Notes: generated by a model from the sequence alone, not told the origin. A stretch of DNA of 64,000 nt from Gigaspora margarita (GCA_009809945.1 WTPW01000026.1:844822-908821), one strand, 5' to 3'; shown: positions 1-13,058, numbered from the stretch's first letter. Numbers and translations are program-made.

Positions 1-1240
1 TTTTTTTTTTTAGTTATGACCTTCCGTGTGCTCATTTTGTTTTCCTTTCAGACTGGTTTCTGTATTGTTGATAAAGCATCTCCGCTCTTGGTGGCCTATC
101 TTTCTGCATGTCAGACATGCGTGGACTCGCCCGCATTTCCTGTCTTCACTACAGTTCCTCCATTCCAATTGATGCATATCTCTCTTCCGACATGCCATGT
201 CGCGTCAATCCGTGGTGCACATGATTTATTAAATTTTGTTCTTCTAGTTGTTGATGCGTCAAAGTTTTCCCCTTCAGCTTCGATGTTTCTTTCGAATAGT
301 GTTGTGTCCCGATCTATTGCCAATGCCAGGCGGCGGTCTTCGTCATATGCCATAACTGCCATGAACTCATATCTGATGCATAGATTGTTGATGTGATCAC
401 AGTAGAAATTTAATTCTTGCTCTCGATCTTTGGAAATGATTAGCACTGCTTCAACGTAAGACCTGAATGCTAATAACTATTCGGATATATCACTAAACTT
501 GCTGTATGTCTGTCATTTTCAGATAGTTATATAGCCTCCTTCTGATGTTTGTAATGGCGTTTCTTCGTGGTGAAATTTTGCGCTTGCCTTTATGTTTTTG
601 TAGGCGAACTCCTGGAGTTCAATTTATGCCCTGAATATGATTGACTTCCATATTCGTGCAGTTAGGTTTGGTTTACCAGGTAACATTTTGATCACTTTTT
701 GACCTTCCGTCCAGTTAGACACCCACTATAGTCTCTTGCTTTCAATACTTGCTGCTAATGGGTTCGTGAATCCTTGTGTTGCTGGTAGTTGTTTTAGTGT
801 AGCATAGTTTATTGATGGGTATTTCCGGGCTTTGCTTCTTGTGATTGTTAGCTCATTTTTTGCATGTTTTGCTAGAGCTAGGTCGATTACCATGTCATTT
901 ATAATTGATATAGGTGGATAATTACCTTGGTCATCTCTTGTTTCCGATGGCGAATTTATTGTAGCCGGGGTTGCTTGATTATTCTGTTCTTCGCTGACCA
1001 GGCTCTCTCTTGAATTTGTTCTATTGCTTATTAAGCCGGCTTGTTCCAGTTTACTAAACTGGTCATCTATAGTTTTCTGAATTTGTTCATTTTAACGTTT
1101 TTGATTTTTGGTTTGTTGATTTATTAATTCTTTCACTTTATCTACAAGTGTTAATATAGTTGCTTGGCATGCATCATCAATATATGCTTTGCCTCGTGGG
1201 TCAATGTCTGGCGTTGTTCCTTCGGGTTCGTTCGACATCT
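1..1240 (-). mobile_element. gag-like fossil of a retroelement (broken)
   Basis: Minus-strand coding-like sequence begins near 1237 with MSNEPEG, follows a long poly-T/poly-A tract, and runs off the left edge. It includes a charged helical segment and, close to the edge, a cysteine/histidine cluster with the look of a zinc knuckle (C-x2-C-x3-GH-x4-C, CLTCRKIGHQERRC). That layout is known from gag proteins of LTR and tyrosine-recombinase (DIRS/Ngaro-like) retroelements. No reverse transcriptase, integrase or terminal repeat is visible here, so the family is uncertain. The piece is interrupted by several breaks and looks old. It could instead be a decayed host zinc-knuckle gene. Confidence 0.45.
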
Positions 1241-1548
1241 TTGTAATATGTTCGTTCCTCTTTCTTTTCTCTTTTTTTTTTTTTTTTTTCTTTTTTCGAA
1301 ACTCTGATTAATCTGGTCTTGAGCACTCCGGGATCCGTATCCCATTTCACAGTTTAAATATGCCTTGCTTCTGACTTGGGGCTTAGGTTGTTTGCTTTGC
1401 TAGCATATGCCATTGCACGTTTTCATATAATTTTCAATTTTCAATCACTTACCTTACTGGGGTTAGCTCCGCCCAATGATCGGGCGCAGCACGTGATGGC
1501 GCCGATCGTGTGGCTGCTTCACTTTTCGATCACATGATCTACCATCAC

Positions 1549-1595
1549 TCCGCAAGATAGCTGCGCAATGTCATCACGCAAAACCAGGAACGGAA
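1549..1595 (+). repeat. Terminal hairpin module, copy a
   Basis: AGCTGCGCAATGTCATCACGC forms an imperfect GC-rich palindrome. It is followed by AAAA and the 11-mer CCAGGAACGGA. The same module, with variation, occurs near 14013, 26273, 40765, 41733, 45915, 46400, 52095 and 62620. Sequence after the 11-mer resembles the flank of the copy at 14058, so the module marks a boundary shared by several dispersed repeats. It could be the end of a Helentron-like or other non-autonomous element. The family is not identified. Confidence 0.55.
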
Positions 1596-1660
1596 GACTA
1601 CTATAATTTGTAACAAATAGTACCCTGAATCTATTATTTTTTTAGAACAAAATATTGATT

Positions 1661-1991
1661 ATTATCCGGTAGTTACTATTGATCATGTTACCCATATTAA
1701 TACTATATCACGGTATATCAAAGTTTATTCCATGGTTCAGAATTTTAATATTTAATTTTTTGGATATATATCTTTTTGTTTTTTTTTTTATGTTATATTA
1801 ACGATTTTTTTAATTCATGTCAAAAAGTCTCTGAGTAAAAAAAAAAAAGAAAAAAAGAAAAAAGAAAAAGAAAAAGAAAAAAAAAACAAATAGAGAAAGC
1901 AACCACATAATCAATAAATTAAACTTTATGAAATAACAATAGTTTACAGAATTAATATGGGTAACATGATCAATGACCACTCCCGGATAAT
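1661..1991. repeat. Foldback element with A-rich core, copy 1
   Basis: Inverted arms of about 40 bp (1661-1703 and 1951-1991, containing ATTAATATGGGTAACATGAT and its complement) enclose a T-rich then A-rich core. The core shares landmarks with 47051-47561: GATATATATCTTTTT on the left and TAAACTTTATGAAATA on the right. The arms of the two copies differ from each other, but each pair is self-complementary. No open reading frame of note is present. It is probably a foldback transposable element. Confidence 0.6.
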
Positions 1992-1994
1992 ATC

Positions 1995-2145
1995 GTTATC
2001 AGGTAGAAATGTAGATGACATTGGGTCAGCATTATTTAGCGGCCATTTGATTAACTCAGATCATGCTGCTTCGTGGCATAATCTGAGTCAGCAAATGATC
2101 GCCAAATTGTGCTGACTCAATATCATCTACATTCTACCTGATAAC
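1995..2145. repeat. Near-perfect 150-bp foldback hairpin
   Basis: Two arms of about 75 bp start GTTATCAGGTAGAA and are nearly perfect inverted copies with almost no loop. The hairpin sits directly next to the preceding foldback, inside sequence that elsewhere (near 14100) is continuous. It is a MITE-like foldback insertion without coding capacity. Confidence 0.7.
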
Positions 2146-2167
2146 TATTAAGTAACCGGTAGGTGGA

Positions 2168-2640
2168 GGGTATTTTATGTAAAGGAATTTATGTAAGTTA
2201 TACTTTAAATGTAATAAGATTGAACAATAAGTAGCTGTGCAATGCAGTTATGAAATGGATGATAAACTGTATAATAAAGTTGCTTTAGTAGTTTATATTT
2301 TTAATTTTTTTTTAATATTAGTCTATATTTCAATTCATATAATATTTAAATTTACCTTAATAATAAAATATTTAATATATCAAAGTAGTAATATATTAAT
2401 AAGTATAGTTTAGTGTATTAATATTTAAGTTATTCAAAGTTGATTTTAGCTCAGGCAGTTCGAGGTTAATTTTTCAGTTAACATCACTTTCTAGGAGACT
2501 TGTAAGCAGTAAGAGAGGGAAATAAAATGAACTTATAAAATGAACAATTATTTTAAAAGTAGTAAATCTATTATAATAAATTGACTACAAGTTAAATTTA
2601 GCAAAATGTATCAATTCGAATAATTATTTTGTAATTGTTA
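2168..2640. repeat. Dispersed repeat block, copy 1 (pair with 26289-26755)
   Basis: Non-coding AT-rich block that aligns along its whole length with 26289-26755, beginning TTTATGTAAGTTAT and running past GAATAATTATTTTGTA. A weaker third echo lies around 3160-3330. In both main copies it follows a hairpin module and precedes a MULE-like transposase copy, so it is probably the left non-coding part of the macro-unit. Confidence 0.65.
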
Positions 2641-4289
2641 TTTCTATAAAAGTTGTACATGATCTGGGTCTGTTACATTCCACTAATGTATATTTCTTAC
2701 TAATTAATAATAGTTTCTAGCTTTTCACAATTAAATAAAAAAACACTTCGGAAGTTATTTTTTCAGCAGTGCTTCCTGAATCATTTCATCACAAACTATA
2801 ATAAGCATATAAAAGAGGACAGCCAAGTAGGATCTAAAATTTTGGCTTTTTTTTTATTATTTTAAGTTATTTTTTTGTTTATTTTTAAATTGGTTAAGTT
2901 TATTTTTTTAAATTGTTTTTTTTTATTTTTAATTCACTTTATTTTATTTTTAAAATTAATATTTTTATTTAAAATTATTTTTATTTTTTATTTGCCATAT
3001 AACCATGTAATAACTATAGGAAGTTATTTCAAATTCTAATCGGAATTAAGCTTATTTTAAGGCAAAACTCAAAACCACAAGCTTTTGCATTCTTTTTAGC
3101 ATTTTATTTTTTTAATTTATACTTTTTTATACATTTATTTTACAAGAGAACATTAAAAAGAAAGGAACAGAGTTGATGTTAACTGAAAACTTAACTTTAA
3201 ACAGCCTTAACATTACTTTCAGGATTCTTAGAAGGGGCAGAGAGATGAACACATAAAATAGATGATCTATTTATTAAGTAGTAAATTTAGTATAATGAAT
3301 AATATAAAGTTAAATTTATTCTAGAGATTCTAGTTGAGTAGCTAATAAATTTGATTCATTAGTTAACAATATATTGCTCTCACAAAAGAGGAAAAAAATA
3401 AAATAAATAAAAAAAAACTTTATATAATTTGTTCATCTGAGAAAAAGAACTTAGTACATACAATTTTTATATTTAAAATTATTGTGATCTCATGATCAGA
3501 TCTGCATTTTTGATAGTGATTACAGATTGGAATTTTGGATTTATTAATTCCCCCAAGTTACTATTGGCTAAATACAATTTTTCTCCTATTGAATAAAATA
3601 AATCACTGATTAGATAGCTTAAAAATTAATATAAGTTTATTTAAATATTTTTATTATTTTAGATATAATTTAATTTAAAATCATTTATATTTAATAAAAT
3701 TATAAATTTATACAAATATTATAGTTCTAAAATATAAGCTATATAATTTATATAAATATATAATCATATATATATTAAGAAAAAACCCTTAATATATTTA
3801 ATTTATCTAATAAAAAACTCTGAGAATTTTTGTTTAAGCAAATTAACAAATATGATTAGTTAATTTTTATATTAATATTTCTATTGGGTCCCTCTTAATA
3901 AAAGATTAGCAAACTATTTTAGGATACAGTATGTACAGTATATACATATAGTGCTGTATATAGCACAGCACTAGTGTAATCATTAATTAGAAATATATAT
4001 ATATATATAAAGTATTGTACAGAATAATATTTAGTACTGTATTGTATAAAATTCTAATATGCAATAATATAGTACATGGTTTATATTATATAATAAATTT
4101 AATATGTACTGTAGTTTATAGAGTACTGTATTATAAAAAATAAAAATACAGTACATTCCTTATAGTATAATAAAAAAATATTATTAGCAAATTTAATATA
4201 TTTTTTCTCAAGTTAAGGTGCTTACTTCAGAAAAGAGTTTTATTCGAGATATTTAAGATTATGGGTTCTCTACATGGAGGTTACTTGAT
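2641..4289. other. AT-rich intergenic DNA, no gene seen
   Basis: Low-complexity A/T runs, short AT microsatellites (for example around 3990-4010) and weak echoes of the 2168-2640 block. No open reading frame with recognisable features is present on either strand. Confidence 0.5.
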
Positions 4290-4700
4290 ATAGTACATTG
4301 ACAAGAGTACAACTAGCCACACCTGCAACTTTTGGTTGCCTATTTAAATAGCTACCAAAAGGTTCTACCCTAGCTGCCATACCTGCAACCTGCATACTGG
4401 TTATTGCCTATTTTAAATCCTCTGATCAATGCCATTTGCCAATTCCTCTTGTATTACTAGAACATGATCTGGATTCTTTTCTACCTCCCTTAGGACTAAT
4501 TTATCCCAGTGAAAGACCTGGTAGAGTGACCCCTGTCCCACTCAGGTATCACCTACACTTTGGTAACTTACACATCTACTGAGACAGACTACTTGCAGTT
4601 AGAGATTATTCTTAAACTGTTACTATTATGTACTTCTGCCCTTGCAGAGTTCACCAAGCCCTAGTACCTACATACTTGGTCCTCTTCTGATTTTCCTAAT
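4290..4700. other. Less AT-rich island without an ORF
   Basis: Base composition is clearly less AT-rich than the neighbours, for example ACCCCTGTCCCACTCAGG near 4530. Frames are closed on both strands, and no terminal repeats could be paired by eye. It could be an old retroelement or gene remnant. The origin is not recognised. Confidence 0.3.
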
Positions 4701-6134
4701 CTGCTTTTTGCAAATTTAATATTGTATTGTATAAAGCATAGTAACAGTTAGAAAAAAAGTCTAGTACATACAATTAATATATATATGTTATACAAATTAA
4801 ACTACAATAATCATTTTTATCATTATTAATTAGAATTTTTTGATTCATTTTATACTTGCTTTTTTTGTATTATTTGAAATATACAATATACAAAAATAAA
4901 AAATTGAATTATCCATTTAATACAAGTTCATATACAAGTAATTGTAATAATAATGGAATTCTNATTAATTGAGTAAGAATATTCAAAATTCAAAAAATAT
5001 ATTCATGTTATAATTTATATTTATTATTTTTAAAACTAGAGGATAAACATTTAAAATTTTAATATATTTAAAAAATTTAGTGGGATTTTAGTAAACAAAT
5101 TGATGAGGAATTATTTAATAAAATTTAAAAAAAGTGAAATTGTAAATCTTGCAAATTAAATATAATTTATTAAATTATTAAACCTAATTATAGCTAATTT
5201 AATTAAATTTTAATTATATAATATAGTTGCAGGTAATTAAGTTAGGCAAAACTAATGCTGAAATTGTAACTTAAATTAAATATCAATTAGAATTTGAAGA
5301 ATTTGCAAAAACATCAGAAGATGGATCACTTGTATTTACAATATAANCTGCATGGATATAAAAAAGCAAAAAAGTTCTTTAATTTAAAAATATTCAATAT
5401 TTGTATAAGAACAGAACTGTTTGTGAAAGCATTTATTGTTCTTTTTTACAAACTAAAGTTCATAAAAAGACACAAAATCGTAATATTATTAAGAGTAGAG
5501 TGAATGTAAATCAGCTTTCATATGATTTATATGTGTAGAAACATTTTTTATATAAAGCAAAAATATGCTTCTAATAACTTAGTTGATTCAAATTTTTTTA
5601 AATCACACAAAAATAAGTAATTCTAATTGGTTGAATCTATGTTGTTTATAATTATGATTGGTCAAATACCTTATTTCATATAATTACAATATAATCACTA
5701 TTAAAAATGATCTATATTAACCCTATCCTTAAGGAATTACTATTTGTACAATAGTATATAAATACAAGTACATGTAATAATTTAAAATTTTACTTATGAA
5801 ACCAAACTTTGGTCTCTAACAAAAATATTCCTTGTATAATTTTATTAAAAACTATAATTCTTTTTAATCCTGAAGCTTACTCTAACTATAAACTTAAATT
5901 AGGTTTAATTTTGTCTATAATTTATATATTATATAGATTTGTAAATTAATTAATTAGTACCTGTGTACATAACTTAGTATATAAATAGTTTTTTCCTATT
6001 ATTAAAATGTGTTAATTTGCAGCTTCATAGTTAGTTCAATAACTTGTTTGTTAGTAAATTTTAATAATAATTTAATTAAAAAAGTATTTGATTTGAATGA
6101 ATTATTATTAAATAACAATACTTTGAAGTAAGTA

Positions 6135-6298
6135 TATATGGGACCCCCTATAGCAAAAGGAGAGGATGGGCCAAAAAAATAGTTTTAAAAAAAATTCAAT
6201 ATCTTGAAGAATCAGATCAATTAAAATAAAATTGGTATAAGAATAAAATTTCAAATTTTTGGCCCATTCCCTCTTTTTGCTATAGGGGTCCCATATAA
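6135..6298. mobile_element. MITE with about 43-bp terminal inverted repeats
   Basis: The ends are near-perfect inverted repeats starting TATATGGGACCCC and continuing through TATAGCAAAA to GGGCCAAAAA. The interior of about 75 bp is AT-rich. Size and structure fit a MITE. TA dinucleotides at both borders would fit a Tc1/mariner or PIF type, but the exact target duplication cannot be separated from the TA-rich flank. Confidence 0.75.
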
Positions 6299-6704
6299 TA
6301 TACTATTTATTATATATATATTACAACTAGTAATAATTTAAAATTTTTAGTATCTTTGCTTCAGTGCATAAAATTTTATATAAATTTATTAATTCTATTA
6401 CAGGATTATAATACACCAGAAAGCCTAAACTTGAAAAGCATTAACAGGTTTTATATAATATATAATTTATTTATTATATAATTTATTACAAATATTTATA
6501 TAATTTATAGTGAGATGATAAATTATCTAAGCCTACTTACTTTATTGGATGCAAAGACTTAAAAAAAAAGAATAAGGTCATTGATATTTAAACTTATCTG
6601 GATGAATTAATATTGAATATATAAAAAAGACTTTTTCAAGAGTATATATATTACAATAATGGAATTACAAATGAGTTATATATTTATTTTTAGGATAAAT
6701 GTTC

Positions 6705-6908
6705 TTGTCGCCCCCTGTGACACATTTATTTGTCACTGCCAATAAGGCCATATTAATGTTAAAGTAGGATTAGGTTAGAGTTAGGGTCAAGATTAATACA
6801 GAATTGCAAAAGGATCATTTTTTGTTAGAAGTGCAATAGGTATTATCTTAGTAAGATTTTGAGTTATAAATAAGCAGTGACAAATAAGCATGTCATGGGG
6901 TGTGACAA
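6705..6908. mobile_element. MITE with GTCAC-rich inverted ends
   Basis: The left end TTGTCGCCCCCTGTGACA pairs with the complement of the right end, TTGTCACACCCCATGACA. Both continue into TTTATTTGTCACTGC-type subterminal sequence. The element is about 204 bp with no coding capacity, and sits inside the decayed transposase copy. No clean target duplication is seen. Confidence 0.65.
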
Positions 6909-9900
6909 ATAGATTCCTCCTTATTTTTAAATAAATTAATATATATATATATGTTAATATTTTAGGACACAAAATTAGTTCAATTATACAGTTTATTTAT
7001 TTAGTGCATATACAAAAAAATGCTATAAGATATTTATTTATATTATATCTAGATTAAAATTATCTTGATTTAGAATTAAAACTGTATCAGAAAAAAATTT
7101 ATAAATTACTTTTACAGAATTAGAAGAAAGTCTTAATTATAAATTGGTTCAAGTTTTAATTTGTGATATAATATTTATTTATATTAAATTTAATAATTTA
7201 TTATATAGTGCAGTAAAGATAACTTTAAACTCTATTAACTTTTTAAAAAATTAAAATTTTAAAAAACTAACTGGTAACTTTGTTTTTTAAAACAAGTTCT
7301 ATAAAATTACCATTAGATTTTAAAAATATGCCCTTTATAAGAAGTTATCAGTCAGTTTTTAAAAATATAAACTCTATAAGAAGTTAATAGCTTTTAAAGC
7401 CAGATTATTTTTTATATTAAAAAGAAAAATTGAAACATATATAAATTTTAATTTTGACCAATCAAAACCTTTGATTTATTATAAAAATTTTTGAACAAAC
7501 AAAATTTAGATTTAAATAATAAAATTTTTTTAAAAATTTTTAATTAATTTGTATTAACTATTATAGCAATTTGGTTGGCTAATTTAGATTACACTGTATA
7601 TACAAATTAAAAAAATGTCTAGTTAAGCTTTCCTGCACCATACTATATTTATAGCTTATATTCATGTTACTGAAGACTATAAAGTATCTCAAGGATTAAT
7701 TCAAAAAAAATCTGAATGCCCTATAAAATTTTGGGCATTATGTGCCTAAAGATTTTGAAAAAAGCCTATACATAATCATTATGCCATAAAATATACATAA
7801 TTATCCTTAACTACCTTATCTAAAATACTAGTTGAAATTCAAAATGATTTAAGAAATATAATTGCAAGTGAAGATATTTTAGATTTAATAGCCAGAAGAC
7901 TAGTTGCATATACATATTATAAAATTTATTAAATATTATAAATTATAATTATTAATACCTCAATTCAACATTTTTTAAAGAATTTTCAATGTTAGAATTA
8001 TATTCATTATTAAATAATACATCAAAATTTAATTATATAATAATAACAAAACATTATACTAAGCACATATGGTCAAGATATTAGTAAATTGCTAATTTCT
8101 TTCAAAACAAAATCAAAAAGACACTATAAATCCTTATATTAGATCTATTCATAAGTATATAATTAATTATTACATAAATTAGTCTATTATATTAGAATTA
8201 CTGTAAATGTCTGAATATAAACAACCCCAAAATAAGCAATACCTGCTTTAGAAATCAAAATACTAGAAAAATAAAATAAGCAATCTTTTTAAAATTGTTA
8301 AATATAATAATTTTTAAAATAAATTTATTAAGATAGGCCAAAAGAAATTAAGTATTTTAAAAGTTACCAAATTTAAGCAACCCTCTAAAAATTTAGCTAA
8401 AATGGGGTTGCATATTTTCAGACTTATACAGCATATTAATATATATAATATATATTATTGGGTTTTTTTTATAATGGTCAATATTTATTTTAGATAGTTA
8501 TAAAAATCAAATAAAATATTTAGCAGATTCTTTATATATTAAGATTGATATAAGTTTAAACATGTGTATAGACCAATTAATGAACAGAAAGTTTGTGCTT
8601 ATGTTAAAAGATACCAAAAAAGTAAATAAATTTTGTTATTATAATACTTTATAAACATTAAATAATAAATTTTTATTTTTTATAAAGCTCTAGTATTTGC
8701 ATTTACTTAGCAACTACATATGAAAAACTTTTTGAAGAATATTTTATATGTGTTGAACATGATAATGAACATCAAATTCAATTCTACTATATTCATGGAA
8801 AAGGAATTAGATATATTTTAGCTAATAAACACCATTGCAAAGCATTAGGTATATTATTTATTATTTTAATTTAAATTTAACATTAATTTAAATTTTAAAG
8901 TTTATAGGATTGGACCAGTATTTAGCAACAAAATTTTCATTATTTAATACAACTAAAAATTTGGAAGAATTTGTTAATTATGTACAGTTAATTTTAAAAG
9001 GTAAAATAAAAAGCAATAAATTTAGAAAATTGTTCAGATACACATATATGCATATATATATATATTATATTAAATTTATGTATTTTAATTTTTTTAATAG
9101 AAATATCCATAATAAAAAAGGCATTGATAATGAAATTTAAAAAAAATGGATTTATTGATAGAATGTAAAACAGCTTATAAAGTTATGAATACTCTTAAAA
9201 TTCAAAGAACCTAATTTAGTTGGTATATATATATTATTATTTAATATACTAAATTTTTTTATATTATATTAGCATTATTATTAATTATTTTTATTTATAT
9301 ACAGACTGGGTTCAAGATAAAAAACAGCCTCGGGTACTAGCTGGCTTATCATTAGCATTTACCAAAATATCACAAAAAATTTGGATAAATGCACCTTTTA
9401 CAACAAACGCAGAAGAATTTGCACATGCGTTATTAGCAGCTATTCAAAGGTAAATATCTTATTAATATGTTAATATTTACAAATACATAGTATTATATTA
9501 ATTTATTACTTTACAAAATTTTGGAATTTTCTAATTTGCAATAATTAGCCAAATATAAGCAATAAAAAGCATATTGTTGACACTAAATTAGTTATTTTAA
9601 TAACTTATTACAAAATTACTTCATTATTAGCACTATTAACTACCTAATATATTAGTTAAATATTGGTAATTTTTAGGCCTTTATTTTGTACTAAACTATT
9701 GCAATCATATTGCCAATATTAGAATTTTATTATTACAATAATTGGCAATTATATTTATAAAATTAAATTATAATAATAAAATATTAAAAAAATGCACATT
9801 TTGGCAAAAATTTTATATTTTATAGTGCATTATCATTGCTATTAAGTGGCTTATTTTTAGCAAATCAAAATTTGGCACTTTTTTGTAAAGTAATATTATA

Positions 9901-10282
9901 AAATAGAGCAAAAGAATTTGGTTTATATTAATGGAGCTCTATATCTACATATGTAAAAAACTAATATTTATGATTCCTATCAAGATAAATCACCATTACA
10001 AAGAACTACTAAAGCTTTTAAAAAATCCCATATGTATTTATAAATTTTATTACAATTTATAAATATTTCTTAATATGATATCTAATTATTATAAAATAAA
10101 TTATAGAAAACAAAGATAAAAAAAAAAAGCTAATAAAACTACTCAAAAATCTAAAAGACCTCAAGCTATTAAAAATAATTCTGTTACTACAAATAAAATC
10201 AATGATAACAAAGTTTTAAGAATTGAATGTGAAAAACTTGAAATTCAAAGAACAAATTGGTGAATTAGATAAAAAAGTTACA

Positions 10283-10600
10283 CTGCAGAAAAGCTTCAAA
10301 AACTTATTAATAATTAGATTTCTATTTATTAATTAATATGTATTAATTTGTGAATTGCTTATAGAATATATAATTATTTGTACTAAAGGAAAAGATTCAA
10401 AAATTTATTAATAATTAGAATTTCTATTTATTAATTAATATGATATGTATTAATTTGCGAATTGCTTATAGAATTTATTGTACTAGCGGAAAAAGCTTCA
10501 AAAACTTATTAATAATTAAATTTCAATTTATTAATTAATATGTATTAATTTGTGAATTGCTTATAGAATTTAGATATAATTATTTGTATTAGTTAATTGA
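10283..10600. repeat. 105-bp tandem repeat at the transposase 3' end
   Basis: Three units of about 100-110 bp. Each begins AAAGCTTCAAAAACTTATT or a close variant and contains ATTAATTTGTGAATTGCTTA. The first unit overlaps the end of the transposase coding region. The same array occurs in copy 2 at 37400-37935. Confidence 0.7.
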
Positions 10601-10609
10601 GCAGTAAAA

Positions 10610-12078
10610 AAACATAAATATGACAACTGATATATTGCTTTTCATATTATCAGACTCAATCCTGTAATTTGATTACATAGTAATTACATTGAAGTCATTT
10701 CAATATCACATTTTTTTGGCATTAAATGGGTTTATTAAAAAATGACATTAAGTATTAATTACGTGGATTAAATTCTTCATTGTACTAATTAAAACTTGGT
10801 TAACTCCAGATATAGCATACTACACATCTAACTTGTTATACTAATACTGTACTGTACATTTATTGTTAATATTAGTACAATGCAGTACATATTTATATTT
10901 ATATAATATGTAACGTACTAAAATATAATATATACTATATATAAATTTAAATACAGTACAGTACATTTAAACAGTACGAATCTTCTACTGTCCTATACTA
11001 TAGGCAGTTAAGATTGATTTGGTATTATTATTGCTCGATTAGATGACTTTTTTGATATAGATGAATATGGGAATTCTGTTTGCTATCATTACAGGACTTA
11101 CTCGAAAGCAATAAGCAACATCTGTACTCAATACCTGCTAATTCACCATAACTGAAAACAATCCACCTTATCAAAACCCACTTATATCCTTTCACAACTA
11201 GCTATTAATTATTTATTACACCCATCCGAAGGTGTCTTTATTCAGAGAAGCCTACATGGCAGCAAAGAGAATCGGAATTGTACCATGTAAAGCAGGGGTC
11301 CTTGTGCTAATATAACTGCAGAGCCCCAAACACTTGAACAATACCAAAAGGTCCTTGCAGTGCAACAGCAGCCGTAGAGCCTTTCACACTAAAAACTGGG
11401 TCTTTGCGCTGCAATTACAGCTGCTCAGCCTAGACAACTTTTGATATTGCAGGACGAAAGAGCCAGCCTTCTACTAGATAAGCAATAGCGAAGAGAAAAG
11501 TAACCCTTCTTAATCGGGAACAATGCTTAAATACTACTATTTCCTCCCTTCCACCCTATTATCATACATGCATCAAATAGCTTAACCGATTGCTAAAATT
11601 CATACAACACATGACATCAAATAATTACATGTAATTACAGAATTACAATGCAAAGCAAGAAATACCTGCATCTAACAAGATATCTGAAATTTTTATTCTG
11701 CACAACCTATAAAAGGCTAAATCGACAAAACCATGTGATCAAAAATGTCATCTAATCTTGCAATAATGATCGCTTTGTCACTTTGTTGACAAGCTCACTA
11801 TTACGATAGAATTTGAATTGATAACATTTTTGATCATAATTTGTTCATTGATATTTTAGTCTTAACATTTTTGATCACAGTTTGTATATTCTATCAAAAG
11901 CGTTAAAGCTTATCATATTACTACATTTAGTTCTAGCACACTAATCACATTTGGATATAACAATGACTTTATCAGTTGGTAGATCGATATAAAACTACAA
12001 ACTACAAAAATTGCTAATTATCAAATAATCTGGATGGAAAAAATTCTGAACAAAAATTTATAAAAAATAGTAAAATCT
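10610..12078. other. Non-coding tail of macro-unit 1
   Basis: No open frame. The segment aligns with 37940-39147 plus 39968-40040, including the landmark TACTGTACTGTAC region, ATACCTGCTAATTCACC, and ACTACAAAAATTGC at its right side. It is therefore part of the duplicated macro-unit. It contains the empty site for the solo LTR found at 39148-39967. Confidence 0.65.
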
Positions 12079-13058
12079 ATTTGTCACTCGATCCATACTT
12101 TCTATGAATATGAAATATACATATGGGATTTCGCCTCGCTGCACGTAGTTCCAGTCCTTTTCTAGAATCGAGCTCCGCTAATGTATTATCATTTTTTCTT
12201 GTATTCGGCCCATTTGATCAGTATCATTCTTATACCTGGGTTACCCATCCAGGCTCTCGACCACTCCATAAATCAACCTATTTCACCAAAGTGCCTGTCT
12301 AGCAGTGGGAGGGCGAGTACTATCGACAAAGCTAGACTTGCATCGAGCTAGCAGCAAAAACGAAAGAGGGAGAACAAACTTCCACTCCCCTCACCTTATA
12401 TATCCATCCTTCATGACCTCATACTTACTCAAACCATTGAACAATTACTCATGCAATACTTTATCCTTACCCCTTTCCCATGCTTACCAATTTCCGTCAC
12501 CAATACTTCATACTTACCCAACCAAAACCAATATTTCCCATGCAATACCTCATTTTTACACTATTTCTATACCCAAAAAATCTACTACCAATACATCATA
12601 CTTACCATTAGGTCTTGGACCAGGGACACAGAAAAATATTGATATATATAGTCAATATAAATCGAAATTTTTAGGCCAAATCATAGGGAAATCGATATTT
12701 TTACAATTTTTTATGCAGTGTAACTACATCACTTCGGGCAAAATTAAAAGTATAATATGGGTCAGGCAATATGAATTTGGCCAACCTAAACTGTCAGCAG
12801 GTTTCGAAGATGTAAACAATCAACTAACAAATTTCCGTTAACTTCCCAAAAAACATGAACTTAGTTTAAATGCTGATCACGTTATTTATGTTACATCAAA
12901 TCTTAAATTCTTATTGGTCAATTATGGGCATATCGATATAAATCGATATTTTTGACTATATCGATATAAATTTTTGCTAAATCAAATCGATATTTTTCCG
13001 GGTCCCTGTCATGGACCCGGTTCATAGTCTCGTGACAAATGGATGCTACATGACTTCG
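12079..13058. mobile_element. Insertion of about 1 kb present only in macro-unit 1
   Basis: Compared with 40035-40050, where AAAATCT is followed directly by the AATCAATAATC sequence, copy 1 has about 980 extra bases. ATTTGTCACTCG at the left has an inverted partner (GTGACAAAT) at 13034-13042. A 178-codon open frame at 12305-12841 has no recognisable motif, is rich in Ser, Thr and Tyr, and runs through a MITE, so it is not credited as a gene. The element family is unknown. Confidence 0.45.
12621..13008. mobile_element. hAT-type MITE (388 bp)
   Basis: The ends are CAGGGACAC...GGGTCCCTG. Both ends carry GAAAAATAT(T/C)GAT subterminal sequence and several ATCGATAT motifs. The flanks tcttggac (12613-12620) and tcatggac (13009-13016) are an 8-bp target duplication with one mismatch, the size made by hAT transposases. 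No coding capacity. Confidence 0.75.

Larger units (their letters stand above)
5230..10310 (+). pseudogene. Decayed intron-containing MULE-like transposase, copy 1
   Basis: Coding-like pieces lie in family order on the + strand. Near 5240-5530 an N-terminal segment contains EFEEFAKTSEDGSLVF and a CESIY..SF stretch. Near 7815-7910 comes a piece ending IQNDLRNIIASEDILDLIARR. Near 8700-8850 comes IQFYYIHGKGIRYIL, the catalytic-core-like region, followed at 8907 by LDQYLATKFSLF. An exon at about 9302-9450 has splice-like borders (ATACAG before, GGTAAA after) and encodes WVQDKKQPRVLAGLSLAF then TTNAEEFAHALLAAIQR. A lysine-rich tail lies near 10110-10310. The order and the WV-L-TTN-E-H signature suggest a DDE transposase related to MULE-type enzymes of fungi. 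The family assignment is from memory and moderate. Stops and small shifts interrupt most pieces. The same family recurs at 27.95-37.4 kb (+) and 17.85-20.35 kb (-). Confidence 0.5.

Noticed and set aside
16-396. 126-codon + strand frame at the left edge
   Set aside because: It overlaps the minus-strand gag-like sequence and is its complement-strand shadow.
5294-5503. 69-codon Lys/Phe-rich frame as a gene
   Set aside because: Another frame of the same DNA matches the N-terminal pieces of the MULE-like family better.
12305-12841. 178-codon open frame on the + strand
   Set aside because: It has no motif, runs from unique sequence across the left border of a hAT MITE at 12621, and is absent from the sister macro-unit. 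It is probably chance.
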